Part shown: positions 53,729 to 63,260 of the stretch, piece after piece | Numbering within the stretch: position 1 is the stretch's first letter | Layout: the number at the start of each line of letters is the position of its first letter | From: Scandinavium hiltneri | GTDB taxonomy: Bacteria > Pseudomonadota > Gammaproteobacteria > Enterobacterales > Enterobacteriaceae | Direction: 5' to 3' | Assembly: GCF_024764835.1 (NCBI RefSeq) | Contig: NZ_JALIGE010000069.1 | Coordinates: 124,001 to 188,000, forward strand | DNA length: 64,000 nucleotides | The notes under the pieces: generated by a model | The model's database searches: none | What the model was told of the DNA's origin: nothing | What the model saw: only the letters and a program-made list of their open reading frames with translations | Program-made: the position numbers and the translations under genes

Positions 53729-53911
53729 ATGAGCAAAATAGGCATTATTCCCTCGAACAACGCGCCAGCGCGCATACGCCGACTCGGCGTGCCGGTGGAA
53801 ATGCACCTGTTCGAGCAAGGGAAACACGGGTTCGGCATTCGTGACGCCCAGGGCTTGCCGGTGTCGGTCTGGCCCGAACTGATAATGGCCTGGATAGAAA
53901 CGAAGGTGTAA
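53729..53911 (+). pseudogene. C-terminal remnant of an alpha/beta hydrolase (acetyl-esterase type)
   Basis: A 60-residue frame whose main part (RRLGVPVEMHLFEQGKHGFG ... WPELIMAWIETKV) matches the C-terminal end of BD-FAE/acetyl-xylan esterase-like hydrolases, including the catalytic-His segment KHGFG. The N-terminal MSKIGIIPSNNAP does not belong to that domain. The core with the nucleophile serine is missing. AAGGAGAA before the ATG could still allow translation of a short peptide. Best read as a gene remnant. Confidence 0.65.
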
Positions 53912-53948
53912 TTTTCAGGGCATGAGTATCGCCTCATGCCCTGTTATT

Positions 53949-55103
53949 TCACGGCAGATTAATCGCTTTTTCATTAGCAGCCTTGTTCTGGATGATCCGC
54001 TTGCCGAGCGTAATCCCGCGCATTTCAACCTTACGGTGTAAAAACGTGGCCAACAAATAGACCACTGGCATACAAATGCCCACCGTTAACAGGTAACGCG
54101 CACCGCTGGAATGGTTCGCAATATGGAAATGATTGAGCAGCAGCGCAATTACCGGCATCACAATCAGCAAGTGCAATAAATAGACGGAATACGACACATC
54201 GCCGAGCCAGGTAAATACCCGATGGCTGAGTACCCAGCGCGGCAGCGCAAACAGACGCGACAGCAAGCCGGGCTGCTGCCAGGACCACAGCACGCCCGTC
54301 ATGCCGAGGATCATCAGCGCTTCCACCGTCACCTGGACGTCATCCATGCGGATATTGAGCAGGTCGCTGACGACTGGCGCCAGCAGGGCCAGCACCACGA
54401 ACAGCACCCGACGGCGACGTACCGCCTCCGCCATAAACATCCCTGCGATAAACATGTGCAGCTTAATCAGGATCATCGACGGCATCGGGAACGCATCATA
54501 CATCTCTGGCAGCAAATAACGCCCAAGCACATCCAGCACCATGACAGACACCAGCGTCAGGGCAAATCCCCAGCGCAGCGTCAGCAGCATGATGAACGGG
54601 AACAGCAGGTAAAACTGCATTTCCAGGCCGAGGCTCCAGTCCGGCAGCGCGGTGTTATAGGCGTACTGCGGCAGGTCGGCAAAAACAAAGGTTAAATGGG
54701 TGAGTACGTTAAAAAATGAGAGGTCACTATAGCGGGAGGTTTCGGTCACGGTAGACGGGAACGCTTCGCCAATAATGTGGCGCACATCGCCCAGATAATA
54801 GCCGCCCAGCAATGCGACGAACAGCATCACATAATACAGCGGGGCGATACGAAAATAGCGCCGTAACCAGAAGGTTTTGATGGTTTGCCAGCTGCCCCAC
54901 GGTTCCTTTTCCTGACGCTCAATATAGTTTTTGGTCATCAGATAACCGGACAGCAAAATAAACAAATCAACGCCTAATTTAGGCACCGCAATGATTGGGA
55001 TTTTGCAGTTCACCAGCAGTGCAATATGCCCCAGAAAAACCCACAGAGACGCGACGCCGCGCAGTCCCTCCAGTTCCGGAGACCAGTTTTTCGTCGTTGC
55101 CAT
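53949..55103 (-). CDS. Acyltransferase family 3 (OafA/YrhL-like) membrane protein
   Basis: A 384-residue inner-membrane protein with about ten helices. It begins with the family motif ELEGLRGVASLWVFLGHIAL (conserved R and H) and contains LPDWSLGLEMQFYLLFPFIM and SYSVYLLHLLIVMPV. Such enzymes acylate sugars of cell-surface polysaccharides or periplasmic glucans. It stands alone. Because opgD is nearby in the window, modification of periplasmic glucans is one guess, but opgC-type function cannot be shown. Confidence 0.85.
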   Translation of the reverse strand: MATTKNWSPELEGLRGVASLWVFLGHIALLVNCKIPIIAVPKLGVDLFILLSGYLMTKNYIERQEKEPWGSWQTIKTFWLRRYFRIAPLYYVMLFVALLGGYYLGDVRHIIGEAFPSTVTETSRYSDLSFFNVLTHLTFVFADLPQYAYNTALPDWSLGLEMQFYLLFPFIMLLTLRWGFALTLVSVMVLDVLGRYLLPEMYDAFPMPSMILIKLHMFIAGMFMAEAVRRRRVLFVVLALLAPVVSDLLNIRMDDVQVTVEALMILGMTGVLWSWQQPGLLSRLFALPRWVLSHRVFTWLGDVSYSVYLLHLLIVMPVIALLLNHFHIANHSSGARYLLTVGICMPVVYLLATFLHRKVEMRGITLGKRIIQNKAANEKAINLP

Positions 55104-55233
55104 AATTACCCCTTTAAAAGCGGGATCATAGCAACTTATGCATTGGGCTAATTCCGAATGCCCGACCCGGCAACGACTTTCAGAATAAGGCCAGCGGAAC
55201 AGACCGCACGCGGTCGCCCCGCCTGAAAAGCAT

Positions 55234-55650
55234 TCAGTGTTTATCCGTCGGGGTAAACGTCAGGATCCCCGCCACGCTACCACCACCGTCGGACGGATGA
55301 TGTATCCCGTTCGACACTGTCACGTCGGTAAAATCAAACGGCGAAACGCCTTCGATACAGGCCACGTTCACCCCATACTGCTGCGGGTTCGAACGTCGCT
55401 GATGGAAGGTGTAAATGCCGCACACCGAGCAAAAATAGTGTACCGCGGTGCCGGTATTGAAGCGGTATTCCGTCAGCTTATCTTTCCCTTCGGTTACATG
55501 AATGCCGGATAACGGTGCCGACACCGCTACCGCGCCGCGCATTCGACATAACGAACAGTTACAACGTCTGATGGTGTTAAAACCATCAGACAATTCGACG
55601 GTAAACTTCACTGCACCGCAGTGACATTGCGCATTCACTTTCTCTGACAC
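55234..55650 (-). CDS. GFA-family (glutathione-dependent formaldehyde-activating-like) zinc protein
   Basis: The domain of about 135 residues shows the zinc cysteines AQCHCGAVKF, RCNCSLCRMRGAV and FCSVCGIYTFHQRR. A GTG at 55650, five bases after GAGG, gives 138 residues, the family length. The frame continues upstream to an ATG at 55701 or 55761, adding residues without homology. GFA proteins bind zinc; most have no proven substrate. The gene ends about 130 bases before the acyltransferase start, and aldA lies upstream on the same strand. Confidence 0.78.
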   Translation of the reverse strand: MSEKVNAQCHCGAVKFTVELSDGFNTIRRCNCSLCRMRGAVAVSAPLSGIHVTEGKDKLTEYRFNTGTAVHYFCSVCGIYTFHQRRSNPQQYGVNVACIEGVSPFDFTDVTVSNGIHHPSDGGGSVAGILTFTPTDKH

Positions 55651-55761
55651 AGACACCTCACCGGCAAGGAATAGAGTGGGAATATGTAGCACAGAAGCCA
55701 TTGTGCTGCACAGGCGCGCCCATAAAAATCTATGGTCACCCCCATTTTCTCGCATTCGCAA

Positions 55762-57201
55762 TTACGATTGCAGATATACCACCTGAGTTTGCAGATATTC
55801 TTCCAGCCCATGACGCCCGTCTGCGCCGCCAATCCCGGATTTACGCCAGCCCGCGTGGAAGCCCTGCATCGCTTCAAAGTTTTCGCGGTTGATGTAAGTT
55901 TCGCCGAATTTAAGCCCCTTTATCGCTTTCATCGCTTTGTTTAAATCCTGGGTGTAGACCGATGACGTCAGACCGTATTCACTGTCGTTGGCCATCTTCA
56001 GTGCATCTTCCAGCGTATCGAACGCCACCACTGGCAGCACCGGACCGAAGGTCTCTTCATGCATGATGGTCATGTCCTGACGCACGTCGAGCAGCAGCGT
56101 CGGCGGGTAGAAATACCCTTTGCCTTCTACCGCTTTGCCGCCGATTGCCACTTTCGCGCCCTGCTCAACCGCTTTCGCCACTTTCTGCTCCACGCGTTCC
56201 AGCGCAGCTGCGTTGATAAGCGGCCCCATCGCGATATCAGTGCGCTGTGCCGGGTCGCCAAACTGCACTGCTTTCATCGCTTCGCCCAGACGGTTAACGA
56301 AACGGTCGTAAATGCCTTTCTGCACGTACACACGCTCGGCACAGTTACAGACCTGCCCGGTATTAATGACGCGGGAATCGACAATCGCTTTCACCGCCAG
56401 CTCCATATCGGCATCGTCCAGCACAATCGCCGGAGCTTTACCGCCCAGTTCCAGGCACACTTTGGTGATATTTTTCGCCGCGGCGGTCATGATTTTTTCG
56501 CCCGCGCCGACGCTGCCAGTCATGCTAACCATCGCCACTTTCGGATTGCCCGCCAGCTCCTGACCGACGGTTTCGCCGCGGCCCAGAACCAGGTTAAAGA
56601 CGCCTTTTGGCAGGCCAATATCATGGACAATTTTTGCGAACGCAATGGCGTTGTTCGGGGTAAATTCGCTCGGCTTGATAACGATGGTGTTGCCGGTGAT
56701 CAGCGCCGGAGCCAGCTTGCGGGCAATCAGGAAGAACGGGAAGTTCCACGGCAGAATGCCGGTGGTGACGCCCAGCGCGCGTTTGAACACGAAGATGTTT
56801 TCGCCCGGACGGTCGCTTTGCAGAATTTCACCTTCGTAACGGCGCGCCCACTCAGACATGTACTCGAGATAGTCAGCGGTGAATGCCACTTCGACATCCG
56901 CCAACTGCTGAATTTTGCCGCCTTCCGCAACAATCAGCGCGCTGATTTCTTCGGCATGTTCGCGAATGCCCGCCGCAATTTTACGCAGCCAGCCCGCACG
57001 CTGAATGGCCGGGAGCGCTTCCCAGGCAGGCTGCGCTCGTTCGGCGGCGTCGATGGCCTGCTGCGCCTCTTTGGCGGAACCGTCAGGAATGCGCGAAATC
57101 AGCGCCTCGGTTGAGGGATTGACCACGTCAATCCAGGCGTCACCCTGCCAGGACACAAACTGACCGTCGATATACATAGGGTGTTGTACGGGTGCTGTCA
57201 T
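55762..57201 (-). CDS. aldA: Lactaldehyde/glycolaldehyde dehydrogenase AldA
   Basis: A 479-residue NAD-dependent dehydrogenase, the same length as E. coli AldA. Catalytic Cys285 (NTGQVCNCAER), Glu251 (LELGGK), and EETFGPVLPVVAF. It oxidises L-lactaldehyde from fucose and rhamnose and glycolaldehyde in the cytoplasm. The ATG at 57201 gives MTAPVQHPMYIDG; longer frames are not homologous. A good CRP site lies 96 bases upstream, as expected for its carbon-source control. Confidence 0.95.
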   Translation of the reverse strand: MTAPVQHPMYIDGQFVSWQGDAWIDVVNPSTEALISRIPDGSAKEAQQAIDAAERAQPAWEALPAIQRAGWLRKIAAGIREHAEEISALIVAEGGKIQQLADVEVAFTADYLEYMSEWARRYEGEILQSDRPGENIFVFKRALGVTTGILPWNFPFFLIARKLAPALITGNTIVIKPSEFTPNNAIAFAKIVHDIGLPKGVFNLVLGRGETVGQELAGNPKVAMVSMTGSVGAGEKIMTAAAKNITKVCLELGGKAPAIVLDDADMELAVKAIVDSRVINTGQVCNCAERVYVQKGIYDRFVNRLGEAMKAVQFGDPAQRTDIAMGPLINAAALERVEQKVAKAVEQGAKVAIGGKAVEGKGYFYPPTLLLDVRQDMTIMHEETFGPVLPVVAFDTLEDALKMANDSEYGLTSSVYTQDLNKAMKAIKGLKFGETYINRENFEAMQGFHAGWRKSGIGGADGRHGLEEYLQTQVVYLQS

Positions 57202-57296
57202 GTGCTGCTCCTGTGAATGCATCGTTTTTAACAAGTGAATATATTGTTAAATATCGAGAATTCACGGCACAAATCCCAACCCTATGATCCTGTTTT

Positions 57297-57312
57297 TGTG
57301 AGACATCTCATA
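57297..57312 (-). promoter_or_regulatory. CRP-binding site upstream of aldA
   Basis: The site reads TGTGA-GACATC-TCATA, nine of ten matches to the TGTGA-N6-TCACA consensus. It lies 96 bases before the aldA start. E. coli aldA is known to need cAMP-CRP, which supports the call. Confidence 0.7.
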
Positions 57313-57360
57313 AAAGTAAATCAGTGAACGCGATTCAGCGTCAACAACTCGATAACAACA

Positions 57361-57399
57361 AATGCCCGTTTGCGGATATTTTTGTCGCAAACGGGCATT
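57361..57399 (-). terminator. Strong hairpin after ydcF
   Basis: AATGCCCGTTTGCG (57361-57374) and CGCAAACGGGCATT (57386-57399) form a perfect 14-bp stem, 12 bases after the ydcF stop codon. The following tract on the minus strand (TGTTGTTATC) is only weakly T-rich. Confidence 0.65.
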
Positions 57400-57411
57400 A
57401 ACGGGGGGGCA

Positions 57412-58209
57412 TTACAGCAGGGAACGACTCGACAACGCCTCGTGAAGCAGCGCGTCTTCACGCAGAACGCGCCATGCGTCTAGCACGTCGTCAGGCATAT
57501 CGACGTGCGCGATAAAACCTTTCCCGCGCGGCCCATAGCCATTTTCATCATCCTGAATACGCGGCAGTTCGCCCAGTAATAAGGAGAGATAACGTTCAAC
57601 CGGCCAGACGTTATGCGCTTCTTCGGCGAAGGTCAGGCCATGATTCCCGTTACGCAGCACCGGTAAATAGCCCGGATAGCTGCGCCACTGTGGGGCATTC
57701 GCATCGTCCTGCCAGATGTGTGCGAACGTCGCCATGGTGCGGCGCTGCATGGTCGGGTCCTGCACCACAATCCCGGAATGACAGCGGATCCCACGCTCTT
57801 CCATTATGTCACGCGTGAAACGGGCATTCTCCCCGCAGTTAGTGGAGCGCGATTCCACCACAATGCGCTCCTGTGGAATATTCCAGTACTGATGCGCAAT
57901 TTCCGCGAGAATTGTCGCTTCGGCACATCCGGTGGTGCGCAGAGCGTTGTAACGCGGGTGACGGGCCACGGCGGCATACAAGAAAGTGGTGGAATGGCCG
58001 ATGCCTCCGCTTATCAACAACGTGCGGTTTTCTGCCGCCAGACGGCAGGCGGCGTCAATGGTCGGCATCACCGCATTGCCCGCCAGCACCACCAGATCGA
58101 CGTCAACATTGACCGGTGGCGTGGGAAAATCATTCTGCGCCAGCCATTCGCCTGTGCGGTTGGCGGCTTGCAAAGTCGTTTCGTTCAGATGTGGAAAGGT
58201 GGTCAGCAT
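57412..58209 (-). CDS. ydcF: DUF218 protein YdcF
   Basis: A 265-residue protein of the DUF218 family, equal to E. coli YdcF within one residue. Rossmann-like core with VDLVVLAGNAVMPTID, TLLISGGIGHSTTFL, VESRSTNCGENARF and VVQDPTMQRRTMATF. E. coli YdcF has been crystallised and reported to bind SAM; its reaction is unknown. It has no signal peptide. It lies between hrpA and aldA on the same strand, as in E. coli. Confidence 0.94.
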   Translation of the reverse strand: MLTTFPHLNETTLQAANRTGEWLAQNDFPTPPVNVDVDLVVLAGNAVMPTIDAACRLAAENRTLLISGGIGHSTTFLYAAVARHPRYNALRTTGCAEATILAEIAHQYWNIPQERIVVESRSTNCGENARFTRDIMEERGIRCHSGIVVQDPTMQRRTMATFAHIWQDDANAPQWRSYPGYLPVLRNGNHGLTFAEEAHNVWPVERYLSLLLGELPRIQDDENGYGPRGKGFIAHVDMPDDVLDAWRVLREDALLHEALSSRSLL

Positions 58210-58309
58210 AATACTCCCTACTTTCGTGAGTCGTACCTCAGGGTAACGTCCTGCGCGGAGGATGACAGGAGATCACTCCGAAAGCGAGTTATTGCCCTTT
58301 TACCCTGTG

Positions 58310-58402
58310 ATGGGGAACAACCCGCGTTTGACCTGCACGGCGCTGCAAACCGTGGGCCTGAAAGGCTGGGATGGTTTTACGCTGGCGTGGGTGAAGAATT
58401 GA
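58310..58402 (+). pseudogene. C-terminal remnant resembling an O-methyltransferase
   Basis: A 30-codon frame from the ATG at 58310 encodes NNPRLTCTALQTVGLKGWDG followed by FTLAWVKN. This resembles the end of class I SAM-dependent O-methyltransferases (LQTVG-KG-DGF-LA). Nothing upstream continues it. It lies in the 244-base gap between ydcF and hrpA. Identification is from memory of the family tail. Confidence 0.4.
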
Positions 58403-58411
58403 GAGTTTGAT

Positions 58412-58443
58412 GCCCGGTAGCGCTTCGCTTACCGGGCATCAGG
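58412..58443. repeat. REP element downstream of hrpA
   Basis: ATGCCCGGTAGCG and CGCTTACCGGGCAT form a REP stem immediately before the hrpA stop codon side (58454), where it can end or protect the hrpA mRNA. Confidence 0.85.
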
Positions 58444-58453
58444 CTGCAGAGGA

Positions 58454-61400
58454 CTAAGACGTAATCTGCTCCATCGCTTGCAATATCCGTTTGTCAGAAA
58501 TCGGATACGGCGTGCCCAACTGCTGGGCGAAATAGCTCACCCGCAGTTCCTCAATCATCCAGCGAATTTCCAGCACGTCGTCGTCATTACGACGTGATGA
58601 CGGCAGTTTGTTAAGCCACTGCTGCCATGCCTGCTGCACGCTTTCGACTTTCAGCATCTGCGCGCGATCCCGATGCGGATCAATGGCTAATTTTTCCAGT
58701 CGTTTCTCAATCGCGTTGAGATAACGCAGCGTATCGCCGAGACGCTTAAAGCCATTGCCGGTGACAAAACCGCGATACACCAGCCCGGCCATCTGCGCTT
58801 TCACGTCAGACAGGCCCAGCGCCATCGTCATATCTACTCGGCCTTTCAGGCGTTTGTTGATATTGAATACCGCCGTCAGGATCTGCTCGACCTGTTTGGC
58901 AATCTCCACCACCGTATCGTTCAGCTCCGCGCGGACTTTCTCATGCAACGCCGCGTAGGTTTCTTCAGTCCACACCGGGCCACCGGCCTCGTGGATAAGC
59001 TTGTCGACGCCGCAGGAAATGCAGTCGTCAATCAAATCCAGCACTTTGCCATACGGGTTAAAGTACAGGCCCAGCTTGGCTTTGTTCGGCAGCTTTTCAT
59101 GCAGATATTTGATCGGCGACGGAATATTCAGCAGCAATAAACGACGCAGACCACGCCACATCGCCTGCTGCTGCTCCAGCGGATTATCAAACAGTTTGAT
59201 GGCCACGCTGTCGCGCTCGTCCACCAGCGCAGGCCAGGCTTTCATTTTGTAATTGCCGCGCTTCTGCTCATAGCTTTCAGGCAGCGATCCAAAACTCCAG
59301 AGATGCAACCCGCTCTGCTCGATACCGTCGTCCGCCACCGCAGACAACGTTTCCTGAACTTTGCCTTTCAACGTGTCTTTCAGCGCCGTCAGGTCACGAC
59401 CTTCCTGAAGCTTCTTGTTTTTGTCATCAATGACGCGGAAGGTCATTTTAAGGTGATCGGGCACCTGATCCCAGTGCCAGTCGTCGCGGTCAATCGTCAC
59501 CCCGCTCATCCGGCGTAGCTCGCGCTCCATCGAATCCAGCAGCGGCAGCTCCAGCGGCGTCATGCGGCCTAATAGCGCTTCGGCGTAGTTCGGCGCTGGC
59601 ACAAAGTTGCGGCGCACCGGTTTCGGCAGCGATTTAATCAGTGCGATTAACAGCTCGCGACGCAGGCCAGGTATTTGCCACTCAAATCCGGATTCTTCGA
59701 CCTGGTTGAGCAACGGCAACGGAATATGCACCGTCACGCCGTCGGCGTCAGCGCCCGGTTCAAACTGGTAACTCAGGCGCAGCTTAAGATTGCCCTGATG
59801 CCAGAAGTTCGGATAGTCGAGTTTGCTGACATCATCGGCCCCTTCCTTAATCAGCATACTTTTTTCAAAGTTGAGCAAATCAGGCGTTTCGCGACTGGCG
59901 GTTTTCCACCAGTTATCGAAATGGCGAGCGGAAATCACGTCGTGGCTGATGCGCTGGTCGTAAAACTCGAACAGTGATTCATCGTCTACCAGAATGTCGC
60001 GGCGACGGGATTTGTGCTCAAGTTCTTCAATTTCGTTGCGCAGTTTCAAATTATCGCGGAAGAAGGCGTGACGCGTTTGCCAGTCGCCCTCCACCATCGC
60101 ATGGCGAATAAACAGCTCGCGGCACAGCGTCGGGTCAATCTGGCTGTAGTTGACCTTGCGGGCGGCGACAATCGGCAAGCCGTAAACGGTCACTTTTTCA
60201 GTGGCCATTACTGCGCCCTGCGAGCGCTCCCAGTGCGGCTCGCTGTACGAACGTCTGATCAAATGCTGGGCGACAGGCTCGACCCATTCTGGGTCGATAC
60301 GTGCAGCAATGCGCCCCCACAGCCGGCTGGTTTCAACCAGCTCGGCGACCATCGTCCATTTCGGTGGCTTTTTGAATAAACCGGAACCCGGGAAGATGGA
60401 GAAGCGGGCATTGCGCGCGCCGGTAAACTCCTGTTTATCAGCGTCTTTCATCCCGATATGCGAAAGCAGACCGGTCAGCAAGGCAACGTGAATTTCACGG
60501 TATTCAGCGGGCTCGCTGTTGACCGGAATGCCAAGCTCTTTCACCACCTGACGCAGCTGGGTATAAATATCCTGCCATTCACGCACACGCAGATAGTTGA
60601 GGTATTCGGTGCGACACAGGCGGCGGAACGCGTTCGACGACAGCGCTTTTTGCTGCTCGCCAAGGTAATTCCACAGATTGACGAACGCCAGGAAGTCGGA
60701 CTCTTTATCATGGAAACGGCGGTGTTTTTCGTCAGAGGCCTGCTGCTTGTCCATTGGACGTTCGCGTGGATCCTGAATCGACAGCGCCGAGGTGATGATC
60801 ATCGCCTCACGCACACAGCCGTGTTTCTGCGCTTCCAGCACCATGCGCGCCAGGCGTGGGTCCACCGGCAGCTGCGACAACTGGCGGCCCATTGGCGTGA
60901 GTTTGTATACTGTCTGCTGTTCGTCGGTGGTTATCGCACCCAGTTCTTCCAGCAGGCGTACGCCGTCCTGAATATTGCGTTTATCCGGCGCTTCCACGAA
61001 CGGGAATGCACCAATATCACCGAGCCCCAGCGCGGTCATCTGCAAGATAACGGACGCCAGGTTGGTACGCAGAATTTCCGGATCGGTAAATTCAGGACGC
61101 GACAGGAAATCGTCTTCCGAATAGAGACGAATACAGATCCCTTCCGAGACACGTCCGCAGCGGCCCTTACGCTGATTCGCCGACGCCTGAGAAACCGGCT
61201 CAATCGGCAAGCGCTGCACTTTAGTGCGGTAGCTGTAGCGGCTGATACGCGCGGTGCCAGGGTCAATAACGTACTTGATCCCCGGCACGGTCAGAGACGT
61301 TTCCGCCACGTTGGTTGCCAGCACGATGCGCCGTCCACTGTGCGACTGGAATACGCGGTTTTGCTCGCTGTTTGATAAGCGGGCATATAGCGGAAGAATT

Positions 61401-62356
61401 TCGGTATGCCGCAGGTCACGCTTGCTGAGCGCATCAGCGGTGTCGCGGATTTCGCGCTCGCCGCTCATGAAAATCAGGATATCGCCCGGACTCTCCTGCC
61501 CCAGTTCATCAACCGCATCGAAAATAGCCTGTAGCTGATCGCGCTCAGTATCGTCGGCATCTTCGACAATCGGACGATAGCGAACGTCGACCGGGAAGGT
61601 ACGGCCAGAAACTTCGATTATCGGCGCGTTATTGAAATGTTTTGAGAAACGTTCCGGATCGATGGTCGCCGAGGTGATGATGATTTTCAGATCCGGACGC
61701 TTAGGCAGCAGTTCGCGGAAATAGCCGAGCAGAAAATCGATGTTCAGGCTGCGTTCGTGCGCTTCATCGATAATGATGGTGTCGTATTGCATCAGCAGCC
61801 GGTCCTGCTGGATTTCTGCCAGCAAAATACCATCGGTCATCAACTTGACCATCGTGTTGTCGCTGACGTGATCGCTAAAGCGGACTTTATAACCGATGCA
61901 ACCACCCGGCTCCGTTTGCAGCTCTTCGGCAATACGGTTGGCAACGGTACGCGCGGCCAGACGGCGCGGCTGAGTATGACCAATCAGCCCTTTAACGCCG
62001 CGGCCCAGCTCCATGCAGATTTTCGGCAGCTGGGTGGTTTTCCCCGAGCCGGTTTCCCCCGCCACAATCACCACCTGATGGTCGCGGATGGCGTTGTAGA
62101 TATCCTGCTTTTTCTGACTGACGGGCAGGTTTTCCGGGTAGGTTATCGCCGGGCGCGCCGCTTCACGCAGCAGGACTTTACCCGCTGCATGTGAAATCTC
62201 TTTCGCCATCTCCTGCATAATGGCCTGTTGTGATTCAGGATTTTTAACCTTCTTCACGCCATGCAGACGACGGGCAAAGCGGGTTTTATCGCGCAGCATC
62301 AGGCCATCGAGCTGTTGATGGAGCTGCGAAAAGGTCATTTTGTGTTGTTCTGTCAT
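58454..62356 (-). CDS. hrpA: ATP-dependent RNA helicase HrpA
   Basis: A 1300-residue DEAH-box helicase, the length of E. coli HrpA. Walker A is GETGSGKTT (residues 100-108), the DEAH box D197-H200 (IIIDEAHERS), motif III SATIDPERF, and motif VI QRKGRCGRVS. The HA2/OB region and a long C-terminal DUF3418-type part follow. HrpA processes fimbrial mRNA and rescues stalled ribosomes according to published work. Its start is divergent from azoR across about 200 bases with no gene. Confidence 0.97.
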   Translation of the reverse strand: MTEQHKMTFSQLHQQLDGLMLRDKTRFARRLHGVKKVKNPESQQAIMQEMAKEISHAAGKVLLREAARPAITYPENLPVSQKKQDIYNAIRDHQVVIVAGETGSGKTTQLPKICMELGRGVKGLIGHTQPRRLAARTVANRIAEELQTEPGGCIGYKVRFSDHVSDNTMVKLMTDGILLAEIQQDRLLMQYDTIIIDEAHERSLNIDFLLGYFRELLPKRPDLKIIITSATIDPERFSKHFNNAPIIEVSGRTFPVDVRYRPIVEDADDTERDQLQAIFDAVDELGQESPGDILIFMSGEREIRDTADALSKRDLRHTEILPLYARLSNSEQNRVFQSHSGRRIVLATNVAETSLTVPGIKYVIDPGTARISRYSYRTKVQRLPIEPVSQASANQRKGRCGRVSEGICIRLYSEDDFLSRPEFTDPEILRTNLASVILQMTALGLGDIGAFPFVEAPDKRNIQDGVRLLEELGAITTDEQQTVYKLTPMGRQLSQLPVDPRLARMVLEAQKHGCVREAMIITSALSIQDPRERPMDKQQASDEKHRRFHDKESDFLAFVNLWNYLGEQQKALSSNAFRRLCRTEYLNYLRVREWQDIYTQLRQVVKELGIPVNSEPAEYREIHVALLTGLLSHIGMKDADKQEFTGARNARFSIFPGSGLFKKPPKWTMVAELVETSRLWGRIAARIDPEWVEPVAQHLIRRSYSEPHWERSQGAVMATEKVTVYGLPIVAARKVNYSQIDPTLCRELFIRHAMVEGDWQTRHAFFRDNLKLRNEIEELEHKSRRRDILVDDESLFEFYDQRISHDVISARHFDNWWKTASRETPDLLNFEKSMLIKEGADDVSKLDYPNFWHQGNLKLRLSYQFEPGADADGVTVHIPLPLLNQVEESGFEWQIPGLRRELLIALIKSLPKPVRRNFVPAPNYAEALLGRMTPLELPLLDSMERELRRMSGVTIDRDDWHWDQVPDHLKMTFRVIDDKNKKLQEGRDLTALKDTLKGKVQETLSAVADDGIEQSGLHLWSFGSLPESYEQKRGNYKMKAWPALVDERDSVAIKLFDNPLEQQQAMWRGLRRLLLLNIPSPIKYLHEKLPNKAKLGLYFNPYGKVLDLIDDCISCGVDKLIHEAGGPVWTEETYAALHEKVRAELNDTVVEIAKQVEQILTAVFNINKRLKGRVDMTMALGLSDVKAQMAGLVYRGFVTGNGFKRLGDTLRYLNAIEKRLEKLAIDPHRDRAQMLKVESVQQAWQQWLNKLPSSRRNDDDVLEIRWMIEELRVSYFAQQLGTPYPISDKRILQAMEQITS

Positions 62357-62557
62357 AGCGTTAGCGGGCAGCGCACTGCCGGAAAAATGTCTCTGTTTTC
62401 ATTAGTGTTAGAGTACCACATCGCAGCCGGCCTTTCCTTCATCAATAAATTTGAACGAAGGCTTCGATATATTGCGCTATCCCTGCGACAGGATTGTGAA
62501 TAGCATGTCATCAAGCAACTGGGCACAGGCCCGTCAATCTCATAAAAGGAAACACCC

Positions 62558-63163
62558 ATGAGCAAAGTTTTAGTTCTCAAATCCAGTATTCTGGCAGGGT
62601 ACTCTCAGTCTGGTCAGCTGACTGACTATTTTGTTGATCAGTGGGCTGAAAAACATCCGGCAGACCAAATCACCGTTCGTGACCTGGCTGCACAGCCAAT
62701 TCCGGTGCTGGATGGTGAACTGGTTGGCGCGCTGCGTCCAGGCGATGCCCCGCTGTCTCCACGTCAGCAAGAAGCGCTGGCGCTGTCTGATGAGCTTATC
62801 GCTGAGCTGCAGGCGCACGACGTTATTGTTATCGCCGCCCCAATGTATAACTTCAACATCCCAACTCAGCTGAAAAACTATTTTGACCTGGTTGCGCGTG
62901 CCGGTGTGACCTTCCGTTACACTGAAAACGGTCCAGAAGGACTGGTAACGGGTAAACGTGCGGTAGTCGTTTCCAGCCGTGGCGGTATCCATAAAGATAC
63001 CCCAACCGACCTGCTGGCTCCGTACATGAAGCTGTTCCTGGGCTTCATCGGCATCACCGACGTGAACTTCGTGTTCGCTGAAGGCGTGGCTTACGGTCCA
63101 GAAGTGGCGGCCAAAGCGCAGTCTGATGCCAAAGCTGCAATCAACAGCCTGGTTGCTGCATAA
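62558..63163 (+). CDS. azoR: FMN-dependent NADH-azoreductase AzoR
   Basis: A 201-residue flavodoxin-like enzyme, the same length as E. coli AzoR (AcpD). Signatures: VLVLKSSILAGYSQSGQLTD (FMN phosphate loop), MYNFNIPTQLKNYFDLVARA, SSRGGIHKDTP. It reduces azo dyes and quinones using NADH and protects against thiol stress. AAGGAAA before the ATG. A terminator follows directly. Confidence 0.96.
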   Translation: MSKVLVLKSSILAGYSQSGQLTDYFVDQWAEKHPADQITVRDLAAQPIPVLDGELVGALRPGDAPLSPRQQEALALSDELIAELQAHDVIVIAAPMYNFNIPTQLKNYFDLVARAGVTFRYTENGPEGLVTGKRAVVVSSRGGIHKDTPTDLLAPYMKLFLGFIGITDVNFVFAEGVAYGPEVAAKAQSDAKAAINSLVAA

Positions 63164-63171
63164 AAGATTAC

Positions 63172-63200
63172 CCCTCTCGCCGCCCGGTGAGAGGGTTTTT
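63172..63200 (+). terminator. Terminator after azoR
   Basis: CCCTCTC (63172-63178) and GAGAGGG (63189-63195) with a ten-base loop, followed by TTTTT. It lies nine bases after the azoR stop. Confidence 0.88.
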
Positions 63201-63260
63201 CCGCTTCCACATTTTATGCAGGAGGCGCAGGGTAAAAACCCTGCCATTCTCCTGGCGAAA

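Noticed and set aside
56059..57114. A 351-codon plus-strand open frame opposite aldA
   Set aside because: Antisense shadow of aldA, with low-complexity His/Arg/Phe composition.
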